Shown here: positions 26,411 through 35,796 of the stretch, piece after piece
How positions within the stretch are numbered: position 1 is the stretch's first letter
Layout of the letters: the number at the start of each line of letters is the position of its first letter
Source: Methylobacterium sp. 17Sr1-1
GTDB taxonomy: Bacteria > Pseudomonadota > Alphaproteobacteria > Rhizobiales > Beijerinckiaceae
Reading direction: 5' to 3'
NCBI RefSeq assembly: GCF_003173775.1
Contig: NZ_CP029552.1
Coordinates: 4,343,001 to 4,407,000, forward strand
DNA: 64,000 nucleotides
The notes under the pieces: generated by a model
Database searches by the model: none
Told to the model about the DNA's origin: nothing
What the model saw: the letters and a program-made list of their open reading frames with translations, nothing else
Made by a program: the position numbers and the translations under genes

Positions 26411-28152
26411 ATCCCGACGCCGCCCTCCCCGCCGCGGTGCTGCTGCCCCTCGGTATCGCGACGCTGATGCTCGGCCTCGCCCATTGGCTGCCGCCGCGCC
26501 TGCCGAAGGTCGTGGCGATCCTGACCGCGCTCGCCGTCTCCGCCCTCTGCACCTGGCTCGCGCGCCACAGCCTCGATGGACCGGTGCGACACTGGTTCGG
26601 CGGCTGGACGCCCGACGCTGCGCAACGCCCGGGCGTGGTGCTCGGCATCGGCTTCCAGGCCGATCCGGCGAGCGCCGCCCTCGCGGCCTTCTGCGGCCTG
26701 CTATTTGCCGCCACCTTCGTCTTCGCCTGGGGCTACTTCGACGCCGAGCACGCGCATTTCCAGGTGCTGATGCTGCTCTTCCTCGCCGCGATGGTCGGCT
26801 TCTGCCTTACGCGCGACCTGTTCAACCTGTTCGTCTGGTTCGAGCTGATGAGCGTCGCGGCCTTCGCGCTCACCGCCTACCCGCTTGGCCGCAGCGCGCT
26901 CGAGGGCGCCTTCAACTTCACGATCACCAATGCGCTCGCGAGCTTCCTGATGCTTGCGGGAACAGGGCTGCTCTACGCCCGCACCGGCACCCTCGACTTC
27001 GCCGCCATGAGCCGGATCGTCGCCGGGATCGGCGGCGATCCGGTCGTCACCGGCGGGTTCGTGCTGGTGGCCAGCGCCCTTCTCACCAAGGCGGCGATCC
27101 TGCCGTTCCACCTCTGGCTCGCCGACGCCCATGCGGTCGCGCCGAGCCCGGTCTCGGTGATCTTCTCAGGCGCGATGGTGAGCCTCGGCCTGTTCGGCCT
27201 TGCCAAGCTGGTGGCGCAGGTCTTTGCCGGCAATCCCACTGTCATGGGGCTGGTGCACGACCTGATGCTGTGGCTCGGTCTGGCCACCGCGCTCATCGCC
27301 GGCCTGACGGCCTTCGCCCAGCGCCACCTCAAGCGGCTGCTCGCCTTCTCGACCATCGCGCATCTCGGCATCATGCTGACGGCGCTCGCGGCCGATACGG
27401 GCACGACGATCGCGGGCCTGCTGCTGTATGTGGTCGGGCACGGCCTGGTGAAGGGCGCGCTGTTCATGGTGGCGGGCACGCTCCTCGCCCTGCGGCAATC
27501 GGCCGACGAGATCGTGCTGTATGGCCGGGGCCGGGGCCTGTGGCCGCCGGCCCTGGCGATGGCGCTCGGCGGCCTCCTCCTCGGTGGGCTGCCGCTCGGG
27601 CTGATGCACGGCGCGACCGGGCTGATGGAGCACGGGGCCGGCCCGCTCGTCACCGCCGGCACGACGCTGGCCACCGCGCTCACCGGCGCCGCTGTGCTGC
27701 GCGCCACCGCCCGGATCTTCCTGCGCGCCAGCGGCGTGCCCGGGCCGGAGCTCCTCGCCCCGACCGAGCGCGAGCGCGAGAAGCCCGACCGCCCGCTCTG
27801 GCTGATGGCCCTGCCGGCGCTCACCCTCGTGGCGCTGGCGCTCACGCCCTACGATGCCGCGGCGCCGTTCCTCGGCGCCGCGGCGGCACGCCTCGCCGAT
27901 CCGGCAGCGCCGCCCCTGGTGCTGCCGCCGGCCGAACTCGGCAATCTCGCGCCGATCGGCCTGACGCTCGGCTTCCTGGCCCTCGCCCTCGCGCGTCGCC
28001 GCGCGGTGTCACGGGCGATGCGGCGGCTCACCGGGGTGGAACGGGCGGGCTTCCGGGGGCTGCAGGCCCTGCATAGCGGGCTGGTGGGCGATTACGTGAC
28101 CTGGATGGCGGTGGGTCTGGCGCTGTTCGCGGTGGCTTGCGCGCTGGCTTGA
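26407..28152 (+). CDS. mnhD: Cation:proton antiporter subunit D (MnhD/MrpD, NuoN-like)
   Basis: The 581-residue protein is the only large antiporter-like subunit in the cluster and carries a proton-conducting-transporter domain. Recognisable are [20 protein letters not shown] with the conserved Glu of helix 5, [20 protein letters not shown] with the conserved Lys of helix 7, [40 protein letters not shown] and [13 protein letters not shown] with the second Lys. The tail has extra helices up to residue 581. It starts at GTG 26407, overlapping mnhC. A partner MrpA with a NuoL-like domain is not present in the window. Confidence 0.92.
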   Translation: MNPDAALPAAVLLPLGIATLMLGLAHWLPPRLPKVVAILTALAVSALCTWLARHSLDGPVRHWFGGWTPDAAQRPGVVLGIGFQADPASAALAAFCGLLFAATFVFAWGYFDAEHAHFQVLMLLFLAAMVGFCLTRDLFNLFVWFELMSVAAFALTAYPLGRSALEGAFNFTITNALASFLMLAGTGLLYARTGTLDFAAMSRIVAGIGGDPVVTGGFVLVASALLTKAAILPFHLWLADAHAVAPSPVSVIFSGAMVSLGLFGLAKLVAQVFAGNPTVMGLVHDLMLWLGLATALIAGLTAFAQRHLKRLLAFSTIAHLGIMLTALAADTGTTIAGLLLYVVGHGLVKGALFMVAGTLLALRQSADEIVLYGRGRGLWPPALAMALGGLLLGGLPLGLMHGATGLMEHGAGPLVTAGTTLATALTGAAVLRATARIFLRASGVPGPELLAPTEREREKPDRPLWLMALPALTLVALALTPYDAAAPFLGAAAARLADPAAPPLVLPPAELGNLAPIGLTLGFLALALARRRAVSRAMRRLTGVERAGFRGLQALHSGLVGDYVTWMAVGLALFAVACALA

Positions 28153-28454
28153 GTGCCTCACGAACCGCCCCTCGGGCCGTCACCGTCGCCTCGATCTGCG
28201 CCGGACCAACCATCGAGCCGTAGGACGCGAACTGAGCCTCGCCGAAAGCTGAGGCTGCCGGCGCATGCCCGGCTTGCGGGTCCGGCAGGCCCATGCGCCC
28301 GGAGAACCGCGATTCTCCTGCGGAGACGTGGCTTCGGGGCCACGGCGCGGTCCCTCGATCCAGGCGACGGAACCATAATACCCAGACTGAGTATATTGCT
28401 ACGGATGCGGCGCGAACACCGCCTGGCGGATCGGGGAGCGAGACTGCAAGCGGA
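28153..28454. other. 302-bp gap between mnhD and actA
   Basis: No gene is visible. The frame of actA is open back to 28293, but that part has no export or haem features. The right-hand side contains the only AT-rich patch (AACCATAATACCCAGACTGA, GTATATTGC at 28369-28400), with an imperfect AATACCC...GAGTATATT dyad. It is the best place for a separate promoter of the actA-ctaF genes. Confidence 0.4.
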
Positions 28455-29111
28455 ATGGCGCAGATCTTTCGTCCGGGCGCCGACACCCTGGCGCGCGTGG
28501 TCCTCGCAGGCATCGCCGTCGTTCCGGTCCTCGCGGTCGGGATGGCCACCACCCTGTGGCGCTCGCCCTACGTCACCGCCCAGGACGTGACCCGCGAGCA
28601 GCCGGTGCCGTTCAGCCACGAGCACCATGTCGGCGGGCTCGGGATCGACTGCCGCTACTGCCACACCTCGGTCGAGAAGGCCGCCTTCGCGGGCATCCCG
28701 CCGACGGAGACCTGCATGAGCTGCCACTCGCAGATCTGGACCAACGCGCCGATGCTGGCTCCCGTCCGCACCAGCCTCGCCGAGGGGCGGCCGCTGGTCT
28801 GGCGCCGGGTCCACGCCCTGCCGGACTACGTCTACTTCAATCATTCGGTCCACGTCGCCAAGGGCGTCGGCTGCTCGACCTGCCACGGCGCGGTCCAGAC
28901 CATGAACCTGATGCGGCAGGTCGCGCCCCTCACCATGGGCTGGTGCCTCGACTGCCACCGCAATCCCGGGCCGAACTTGCGTCCGCGCGAGGCGGTGTTC
29001 GACATGACCTGGACGCCGCCCGCTGATCAGGCGGAGCAGAGCGCCCGCCTCGCCGCCTATCACGTGAAGTCGCCGGCGCGGCTCAGCGAGTGCTCGATAT
29101 GCCACCGCTGA
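28455..29111 (+). CDS. actA: Alternative complex III pentahaem cytochrome c subunit ActA
   Basis: ActA is the multihaem subunit of alternative complex III, a quinol oxidase that replaces the bc1 complex. ATG 28455 (MAQIFRPGADTLARVV) gives 218 residues with an N-terminal membrane anchor at about residues 12-34. Five CxxCH haem sites follow: CRYCH, CMSCH, CSTCH, CLDCH and CSICH. Other histidines, such as FSHEHHVGG and YFNHSVHVAKG, are the expected distal ligands. The 3' end overlaps actB. The pentahaem count fits the family. Confidence 0.93.
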   Translation: MAQIFRPGADTLARVVLAGIAVVPVLAVGMATTLWRSPYVTAQDVTREQPVPFSHEHHVGGLGIDCRYCHTSVEKAAFAGIPPTETCMSCHSQIWTNAPMLAPVRTSLAEGRPLVWRRVHALPDYVYFNHSVHVAKGVGCSTCHGAVQTMNLMRQVAPLTMGWCLDCHRNPGPNLRPREAVFDMTWTPPADQAEQSARLAAYHVKSPARLSECSICHR

Positions 29112-31921
29112 CCGGCCTTCACCGCCGCGAGGCCCTGCAGCTGCTGGGCGCCGGCATCGCGCTCGCGGCGGGAGGGTGCTCCCGGCCGGACGAGGAGATC
29201 CTTCCCTACGTCCGCCAGCCCGAGCAGCTCCTGCCCGGGGTGCCGGCACGCTACGCCACGGCGCTTCCCCTCTCCGGTTTCGCCCGGGGCGTCCACGCCA
29301 TCGCGGTCGACGGCCGGCCGATCAAGATCGAGGGCAACCCGCTCCATCCCGGCAGCCGCGGTGCCACCGACGTCTTCCTCGAAGCCGCAATCCTCGATCT
29401 CTACGACCCCGACCGCTCCCGCGCGCCGAGCGAGCGGACGAGCGGCATCGCCTCCTGGGAGGCGTTCGGCAAGGCCTATGCCCGGCCGCTCTCCGAGGCG
29501 CGGGCGCGACGCGGGGCGGGCTTCCGGCTGCTGACCGGCCGGATCACCTCGCCGACGCTGCTGCGCCAGATCGCGGCCCTGCGGGAGGCGATGCCGGAGG
29601 CGGCCTGGCACGTCCACGAACCGCTCGACGAGGCGAACGCCCGGGCCGGCGCCGCCCTGGCCTTCGGGCGCCCGTTGCGCGCCCTGCCCCGGCTCGACCG
29701 GGCCGAGATCGTCGTCTGCCTGGAGGCCGATCCCCTCGGGCCGGGGCCGGACCAGATCCGCCTGTCCTCCGCCCTGATGGAGCGCCGCCGCGACCCGGCC
29801 CGGTTCGGCCGCCTGCACGTGGCGGAGAGCCTGCCGACGCTCACCGGCATCAAGGCCGACGCGCGCCGCGCCCTGGCGCCGCAGGCGGTCGCCGCCCTCC
29901 TCGTCCATCTCGCCAACGGGTTCGGCGCCGGCCTGCCCGAGCCCGGCTTGGGGGATGACGAACGCCGTTTCGCGGAAGACATCCTGGCCGATCTGCGCGG
30001 GCATCCCGGCCACGCCGTGGTGCTCGTCGGCGAGGCGCTGGATCCCGCCTTCCATGCCCTCGCCCACTGGCTCAACGCCCGGCTGGCGGCACCGATCGAC
30101 TGGATCGCGCCGCCGGACGCGCTGCCGGACCATCCGTCAGGCGACCTCGCGGGGCTGTGCGAGGACATCGCGGCGGGCAAGGTCTCCTGCCTCGCCATCC
30201 TCGGCACGAACCCGGTCCACACCGCGCCGGCCGGTCTCGGGCTTCCGGAGCTGCTGCGGCGGGTGCCGTTCAGCGTTCAGGCCGGCACGCATGCCGACGA
30301 GACAGCGGGAGCGGCCCACTGGCACCTGCCGCTCGCCCACGACCTCGAATCCTGGTCCGACCTGCGGGCGACCGACGGCACGGCCGGCCTGGTCCAGCCC
30401 CTGCTGCGCCCGCTCTACGGCGGCCGCTCGGCGCACGAGATCCTGAACCTGCTCACCGGCGCCGAGACGCGACGCGGCTACGACATCGTGCGCGAGACCT
30501 GGCAAGGCATCTGGGAGCGGCACCGCCGCCCGGACGACCGCGAGTTCGAGGGCTGGTGGCGGCGCTGCCTGCATGACGGGACGATTCCGGGCAGCGCCGC
30601 CGCACCGGTTCCGACCCCCGAGCCTGCCCTGCCGGTCCTGCCGCCGGCGCCCCCGCCGTGCGACCTCACCCTCCTGCTCACCCCCGACCCGGCCCTGTGG
30701 GACGGACGCTCGGCCAACAACGCCTGGCTGCAGGAATGCCCGCATCCGGTGACGAAGCAGGTCTGGGGCAACGCGCTCCTCCTCTCGCACCGCGAGGCCG
30801 CGCGGCGCGGCGTCGAGGACGGCCAGGGCGTGAGCGTCACCGTTCGCGGCATCTCGGTGGTCGCGCCGGTGGCGGTCGTGTCGGGGGTCGCCGACGGGGT
30901 GGCGGGGTTGAGCGTCGGCCATGGCCGGCCCCGGGCCGGGCCGATCGGCAACGACGTCGGGGTCGACGGCTACCGGCTCATGCGGGAGGGCGCGGGGCGG
31001 CTGGTCCGCGACGTGAGCCTCACGCCGCTCGACGAACGGCACGCGATCCTGCGCACGCAGAGCTACACCCAGATCGAGGGTGAGACCGAGAAGCTCTTCC
31101 CGCGCATCGACCTCGCGGCGCTGGCCGCGTCCACGCCCAAGGGAAACGGGTCGGATCAGCCCACGCTGCTGGCCCCCTGGACGGGCGACGCCGACGGCCA
31201 TGCCTGGGGCATGGTGATCGACACCATGGCGTGCATCGGCTGCAACGCCTGTGTGATCGCCTGCCAGTCGGAGAACAACGTGCCGGTGGTGGGACCGGAC
31301 GAGATCGCCCGCGGCCGGATGATGCACTGGCTGCGCGTCGACATCTACGACGCGGGCAAACCGGAGCGGATCGAGGCCGGGTTCCAGCCGGTGCCGTGCA
31401 TGCATTGCGAGCACGCGCCCTGCGAGCCGGTCTGCCCGGTGGCGGCCTCGGTCCATGACGGCGAGGGGCTGAATCTCCAGGTCTACAACCGCTGCGTCGG
31501 CACCCGCTTCTGCGAGGCGAACTGCCCCTACAAGGTCCGCCGCTTCAACTTCTTCGGCTACGCCGACGGGCAGGAATACGCGAATCTCGGCGCCGCGCCG
31601 GTGCGGGCGCAGCGCAACCCGAACGTCACGGTGCGGGCCCGCGGCGTGATGGAGAAGTGCACCTACTGCGTCCAGCGCATCGCGGGCGAGCGCCAGGCCG
31701 CCGAGCGCGACGGGCGCCCGATGGGCGAGGTCGCCACCGCCTGCCAGTCCGCCTGCCCGACCCGCGCCATCCGGTTCGGCGACCTCGCGGCGAAGGACAG
31801 CCCGGTGGCGGCGCAGCGCTCGGATCCGCGCCACTACGCGCTGATGGCGGAGCTGAACACCCGGCCGCGCACCACCTACCTCGCCGACCTGCGCAATCCC
31901 GCCCGGGAGGACCGGACGTGA
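29099..31921 (+). CDS. actB: Alternative complex III iron-sulfur subunit ActB
   Basis: The 940-residue periplasmic protein starts with a Tat-like leader (HRREALQLLGAGIALAAGGC). A molybdopterin-oxidoreductase-like region without cofactor follows up to about residue 660, then a ferredoxin-like C-terminal domain. The cluster ligands are visible: CIGCNACVIACQSEN near residue 711, CMHCEHAPCEPVCPV near 767, CVGTRFCEANCPYK near 801, and CTYCVQRI with ACQSACPTRAI near 855-885. ATG 29099 is preferred, though a GTG at 29090 is in frame. Both overlap actA. Its stop overlaps the GTG of actC. Confidence 0.94.
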   Translation: MPPLTGLHRREALQLLGAGIALAAGGCSRPDEEILPYVRQPEQLLPGVPARYATALPLSGFARGVHAIAVDGRPIKIEGNPLHPGSRGATDVFLEAAILDLYDPDRSRAPSERTSGIASWEAFGKAYARPLSEARARRGAGFRLLTGRITSPTLLRQIAALREAMPEAAWHVHEPLDEANARAGAALAFGRPLRALPRLDRAEIVVCLEADPLGPGPDQIRLSSALMERRRDPARFGRLHVAESLPTLTGIKADARRALAPQAVAALLVHLANGFGAGLPEPGLGDDERRFAEDILADLRGHPGHAVVLVGEALDPAFHALAHWLNARLAAPIDWIAPPDALPDHPSGDLAGLCEDIAAGKVSCLAILGTNPVHTAPAGLGLPELLRRVPFSVQAGTHADETAGAAHWHLPLAHDLESWSDLRATDGTAGLVQPLLRPLYGGRSAHEILNLLTGAETRRGYDIVRETWQGIWERHRRPDDREFEGWWRRCLHDGTIPGSAAAPVPTPEPALPVLPPAPPPCDLTLLLTPDPALWDGRSANNAWLQECPHPVTKQVWGNALLLSHREAARRGVEDGQGVSVTVRGISVVAPVAVVSGVADGVAGLSVGHGRPRAGPIGNDVGVDGYRLMREGAGRLVRDVSLTPLDERHAILRTQSYTQIEGETEKLFPRIDLAALAASTPKGNGSDQPTLLAPWTGDADGHAWGMVIDTMACIGCNACVIACQSENNVPVVGPDEIARGRMMHWLRVDIYDAGKPERIEAGFQPVPCMHCEHAPCEPVCPVAASVHDGEGLNLQVYNRCVGTRFCEANCPYKVRRFNFFGYADGQEYANLGAAPVRAQRNPNVTVRARGVMEKCTYCVQRIAGERQAAERDGRPMGEVATACQSACPTRAIRFGDLAAKDSPVAAQRSDPRHYALMAELNTRPRTTYLADLRNPAREDRT

Positions 31922-33267
31922 GCGGGCAGCCCCACCCGCTGATCGACGCCGAGCGCCTGGGCTACGGGGCGATCTCGGCGGCGGTCGCCGATCCGGTCCT
32001 GCGGACCGGCTTCGGCCGCGCCTGGGTGATCGCGCTTCTCTGCACCCTGCCCCTCGTCGTCCTGACGCTCGGCGCCATCGGGGCGGTGCTCACGGTCGGG
32101 ATCGGGCTGTCGGGGGTGAACACCACCGTGGTCTGGGGCTTCTCGATCGCCAACTACGTCTGGTGGATCGGCATCGGCAATGCCGGCACGCTGATCTCCT
32201 CGATGCTGCTGCTGACGCGCCAGCGCTGGCGCGCCTCGATCAACCGCTTCGCCGAGGCGATGACCCTGTTCGCCGCCGCCATCGCGGGGCTGTTCCCGAT
32301 CATCCATCTCGGCCGGCCGCTCTATGCCTACTGGCTGGCGCCCTACCCGAACACCATGGATCTGTGGCCGCAATGGCGCTCGGCCCTGGTCTGGGACTTC
32401 TGGGCGATCCTGAGCTACCTCCTGTTCTCGGCCCTGTTCTGGTACACCGGCCTGCTGCCGGACCTCGCCACCATGCGCGACCGCGCGCGGACGCGGGCCG
32501 GCCGGGTGATCTACGGCGCGCTGGCGCTCGGCTGGCGCAACTCCGCCCGGCACTGGCGCGCCTACGAGACCTACCACCTCACCATGGCGGCGCTGGCCGT
32601 GCCGCTGGTCTGCTCGGTCCACTCGATCGTCGGGCTCGACTTCGCCGCGAGCCTGATGCCCGGCTGGCAGGAAAGCATCTTTCCGCCCTACTTCGTCGTC
32701 GGCGCGATGTTCTCGGGCTTCGCCATGGTGGTGGTGCTGGCGATCCTGATCCGCTGGGGCCTGAACCTCCAGGCGATGATCACGCCGGCGCATTTCGACG
32801 CCATGGCGAAGGTGATGCTGTTCGCCTCGATCGTCATGGCGTTCTCCTACGCCACCGAGTGGTTCACCGCCTGGTATGGCGGCGAGCACGCCGACCGCAC
32901 GGTCGTCGGGTATTTCTTCACCGGCGATTACGCGCCGCTCTACGGCCTGCTGCTGTTCTGCAACTGTCTGGCGCCTCAGGCGCTGTGGTGGCGCCGGGTG
33001 CGGCGGAACCTGTGGTGGCTCGCCGGAATCTCGGTGCTGATCAATGTCGGCATGTGGCTCGAGCGGATCCTGATCGTCTGGAACACGCTCTCGCACGGCC
33101 ACGCCGTCACGCTCTGGCGGACCTACCACACCAGCCTCTACGATCTGGCGATCCTGGTGGGACCGCTCGGGCTGTTCGCCTTCCTGTTCCTGGTGCTGGC
33201 GCGCCTTCTGCCGATCGTCTCGATGCACGAGGTCCGACAGCTGGCGCGGGACGAGGGGGCGGCGTGA
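31918..33267 (+). CDS. actC: Alternative complex III membrane subunit ActC (NrfD-like)
   Basis: ActC is one of two NrfD-like membrane subunits that hold the quinol site. The 449 residues form about ten helices. Conserved stretches include VVWGFSIANYVWWIGIGNAG, LFPIIHLGRPLYAYWLAPYP, LVWDFWAILSYLLFSALFWY and VCSVHSIVGLDFAASLMPGW, with His and Asp residues in membrane positions. It starts at GTG 31918 overlapping actB. Confidence 0.94.
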   Translation: MSGQPHPLIDAERLGYGAISAAVADPVLRTGFGRAWVIALLCTLPLVVLTLGAIGAVLTVGIGLSGVNTTVVWGFSIANYVWWIGIGNAGTLISSMLLLTRQRWRASINRFAEAMTLFAAAIAGLFPIIHLGRPLYAYWLAPYPNTMDLWPQWRSALVWDFWAILSYLLFSALFWYTGLLPDLATMRDRARTRAGRVIYGALALGWRNSARHWRAYETYHLTMAALAVPLVCSVHSIVGLDFAASLMPGWQESIFPPYFVVGAMFSGFAMVVVLAILIRWGLNLQAMITPAHFDAMAKVMLFASIVMAFSYATEWFTAWYGGEHADRTVVGYFFTGDYAPLYGLLLFCNCLAPQALWWRRVRRNLWWLAGISVLINVGMWLERILIVWNTLSHGHAVTLWRTYHTSLYDLAILVGPLGLFAFLFLVLARLLPIVSMHEVRQLARDEGAA

Positions 33268-33295
33268 TGGAGCACGGATGCCGGGAGGCGCACCC

Positions 33296-33811
33296 GTGAC
33301 CACGCCGCTCCTCGCCGCGTTCGACACCCCCGACGCCCTCGTCACCGCGTTGCGCCGCGCCCGGGCGGACGGCCACCGCGCCGTCGACGCCTTCACGCCC
33401 TTCCCCCTCGAAGAGCTCGCCGAGGCCTTCGATCCCGCCCCGCGCTGGATCCGGCCCGCCATGGCGCTCGCCGGGTTCGGCGCGGCGGCCGCGATGTACG
33501 CCCTGCAATGGTGGAGCGCCGTCCACGACTACCCGCTCAATTCCGGCGGCCGGCCGCTGCACAGCTGGCAGGTCTTCGTGCTGGTGCCGTTCGAGGTCGG
33601 GGTGCTGGCCGCCGCCATCGCGGGCTTTACGATCTTCCTTGTCACCTGCGGGCTGCCGCGGCTGCACCACCCGCTCTTCGTGATGCCGCAATTCGAGCGG
33701 GCGAGCCAGGACCGCTTCCTGCTCCTCGTGGCGCCGAAGGGCGACCCGGAACCCCTGCGCCGGCTCCTCGAGGAGGCCGGGGCCGGACTGGTGGCGGAGA
33801 CGCATCCGTGA
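33296..33811 (+). CDS. actD: Alternative complex III membrane subunit ActD (DUF3341)
   Basis: The 171-residue protein matches DUF3341/ActD: an N-terminal soluble domain with AFDTPDALVTALRRARADGH and DAFTPFPLEELAEAF, two membrane helices (MALAGFGAAAAMYALQWWSA, LVPFEVGVLAAAIAGFTIFL), then LPRLHHPLFVMPQFERASQD RFLLLV. GTG 33296 follows GGGAGG with 8-bp spacing and is preferred over ATG 33278, which adds six residues. The stop overlaps actE as GTGA. Confidence 0.9.
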   Translation: MTTPLLAAFDTPDALVTALRRARADGHRAVDAFTPFPLEELAEAFDPAPRWIRPAMALAGFGAAAAMYALQWWSAVHDYPLNSGGRPLHSWQVFVLVPFEVGVLAAAIAGFTIFLVTCGLPRLHHPLFVMPQFERASQDRFLLLVAPKGDPEPLRRLLEEAGAGLVAETHP

Positions 33812-34368
33812 CCGGCCGGCTCCTGTGCTCCGTCCTCCTCCCGTCGCTCCTGCTGCTCGGCGCCTGCGACGACCTCTCGATGGCGCGGCAGAAGCGCTAC
33901 GGCGTCTACCGCCGCGCCGAGCTCTGGGCCGACGGGGCCGAGGCCCGCAACCCTCCGGACGGGACGGTGCAGCAGGGCGCGCTCGCCGACGAGGCGGCGC
34001 TCGCCGATCCGCCGCCGGTGGACGCCGCGCTGCTGCGGCGCGGGCGCGAGCGCTACGAGGCGATCTGCACCCCCTGCCACGGGCTGACCGGCCACGGCGA
34101 CGGCATGATCGTCGCCCGCGGCTTTCCCAGGCCTCCCTCCTACCACGAGGACCGGCTGCGGGCGGCGCCCGCCCGCTACCTCGTCGACGTCATCACCAAC
34201 GGCTACGGCGTCATGTATCGTTACGCCAACCGCGTCGAGCCGCGGGACCGCTGGGCGATCGCCGCCTATATCCGCGCCCTCCAGCTCTCCCAGGGCGCCC
34301 GCATCGCCGAGGTGCCGGGGCTGGCGGAGAAAATTCCGGCAGAGGTAAACCCGGAGGGGCGTCCGTGA
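33808..34368 (+). CDS. actE: Alternative complex III monohaem cytochrome c lipoprotein ActE
   Basis: The 186-residue protein has a lipoprotein signal with lipobox LLLGAC at about residues 15-20 and one haem site CTPCHG near residue 91, followed by GHGDGMIVARGFPRPPSYH and NGYGVMYRYANRV with the likely axial Met. This is the usual ActE layout. It may pass electrons from the complex to the oxidase. It starts at GTG 33808 and overlaps actF at its 3' end. Confidence 0.92.
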   Translation: MTGRLLCSVLLPSLLLLGACDDLSMARQKRYGVYRRAELWADGAEARNPPDGTVQQGALADEAALADPPPVDAALLRRGRERYEAICTPCHGLTGHGDGMIVARGFPRPPSYHEDRLRAAPARYLVDVITNGYGVMYRYANRVEPRDRWAIAAYIRALQLSQGARIAEVPGLAEKIPAEVNPEGRP

Positions 34369-35324
34369 CCGAGGCCCTCGCCCGCGGCTGGCTCCTCGCC
34401 TGGATCGCCTTCGGCGCCGCCCCCGCGGGCGCCCTCGTGCTGCTGCTCGTCCACCGCATCACCGGCGGGCGCTGGGGCGAGGCGCTGGCGCCGGTCCTGC
34501 GGCCGGTTGCGGCGCTCCTGCCGCTCGTCGCCCTCGGCTTTCTCGGCGTCGCGCTGGCGCTGCCGGCGCTCTATCCCTGGGCGGCGGATCCGGGCGCGGT
34601 GGAGCCGGACGTCGCCGCCCTTTACCTCAACCCGCTCCTGTTCGTGGCCCGCGGCGCGGTCGCGCTCCTCGGCTGGTCGGTGCTGGCCGGGCTGGTGCTG
34701 GCCGGGCGCCGCACCCGGCTCGTCGCCGGCCTCGGCCTCGCCTTCTACGGCCTGACCATCAGCCTCGTTCCGGTGGACTGGATCCTGTCGCTGGAGCCCC
34801 GCTTCACCTCCTCGGCCTTCGGCGCCGGGTTCGCCCTGCACCAGATCCTGGCCGCCTTGAGCCTCGCCGCCGTGGCGAGCCCGCGCGGGCTCGACGAGAG
34901 AACCGCGCCCGACCTCGCCAACCTGCTGCTCGCGACCCTGCTCGGCGTGCTTTACATCGGCCTGATGTCCTACGTGGTGGCCTGGTACGGCGACCTGCCG
35001 CCCAAGGCCGCCTATTACCTGCGGCGTGCGGCCGAGCCCTACCCGGCGCTGATGGCGGCCTCGGTCGCGGCCGGCGGCCTCCTCCCGTTCCTGCTCCTGC
35101 TCCTCGGGGCGGTGCGGCGCAGCCCCGGGGCCCTGCGGCTCGTCGGACTTCTCGTCCTTGTCGGGCTCGCCTCGCGCGCCTGCTGGCTCGTGCTGCCGGC
35201 CTGGGGACCGGGAGCGGGCGGGGCGGCACTCGCCGCCGGGCTGTGGCTCGCCGGGCTCGTCGTCGTCGCGCGCCTGGCCTTGCGCCTCGCCGGCCGGCTC
35301 GGAGGGAGGCTCCGGCATGCCTGA
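34365..35324 (+). CDS. actF: Alternative complex III membrane subunit ActF
   Basis: The 319-residue, roughly ten-helix protein matches ActF, the smaller NrfD-like subunit. Conserved features are LYPWAAD, YLNPLLFVARG, ISLVPVDWILSLEPRFTSSA near residue 130 and LANLLLATLLGVLYIGLMSY. Both the Pro-x-DW and ExRFxSS patterns are typical. It starts at GTG 34365, overlapping actE, and overlaps the next gene by 8 bp. Confidence 0.88.
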   Translation: MTEALARGWLLAWIAFGAAPAGALVLLLVHRITGGRWGEALAPVLRPVAALLPLVALGFLGVALALPALYPWAADPGAVEPDVAALYLNPLLFVARGAVALLGWSVLAGLVLAGRRTRLVAGLGLAFYGLTISLVPVDWILSLEPRFTSSAFGAGFALHQILAALSLAAVASPRGLDERTAPDLANLLLATLLGVLYIGLMSYVVAWYGDLPPKAAYYLRRAAEPYPALMAASVAAGGLLPFLLLLLGAVRRSPGALRLVGLLVLVGLASRACWLVLPAWGPGAGGAALAAGLWLAGLVVVARLALRLAGRLGGRLRHA

Positions 35325-35796
35325 CACCGCCGAACCGGTGCGCGACGACGCGGTCGGCCATGCCGAGGGGCCGCCGGAGGCGCCCGACATCCGCCTGAAA
35401 CCGGTGCTGCTCGCCGGCCTGTTCATCGTGGTCTTCGTCGCCGTGACCCTCGCAGGCATGCGTCTCTACCGCGACATGGTAATCACCAGCCCCAACACCG
35501 AGGAGCCCCGCACCTTCGCCGGCCCGGCCCTGCAGCGCGACCCGCAAGGAGACCTCGCCCGCCTGCTCGCCGACCAGCGCCGGCGCCTCGACACCTATGG
35601 GTGGGTCGACCAAACCCGCGGCATCGCCCGCATGCCGGTGACGGAGGCGATGCGGCGCCTCGGCGAGCGCGGATCGGACGCCTACGCCGCCCCGCTGCAG
35701 CCGGAGCGCGTCCCGCCTCTGGGCAGCCGCGGCGGCGCCGCGAGCCCGCTGCCGCCGCCCGGCACCGTCGCGGACTCGCCGAAAGAGGTGCGCTGA
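35317..35796 (+). CDS. Membrane-anchored protein of the ActF-CtaC interval, unrecognised family
   Basis: The 159-residue protein has an acidic N-terminus, one membrane segment at about residues 30-52 (LLAGLFIVVFVAVTLAGMRL) and a periplasmic tail. The tail contains GPALQRDPQGDLARLLADQR and RLDTYGWVDQTRGIARMPVT EAMRRLGERG. The last motif, YGWVDxxxGxxRxPxxxAM, resembles small proteins found beside cytochrome oxidase and SCO genes and may serve assembly. That is an inference from place and pattern. ATG 35317 follows GGAGGGAGG. The stop overlaps the ctaC start as TGATG. Confidence 0.6.
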   Translation: MPDTAEPVRDDAVGHAEGPPEAPDIRLKPVLLAGLFIVVFVAVTLAGMRLYRDMVITSPNTEEPRTFAGPALQRDPQGDLARLLADQRRRLDTYGWVDQTRGIARMPVTEAMRRLGERGSDAYAAPLQPERVPPLGSRGGAASPLPPPGTVADSPKEVR

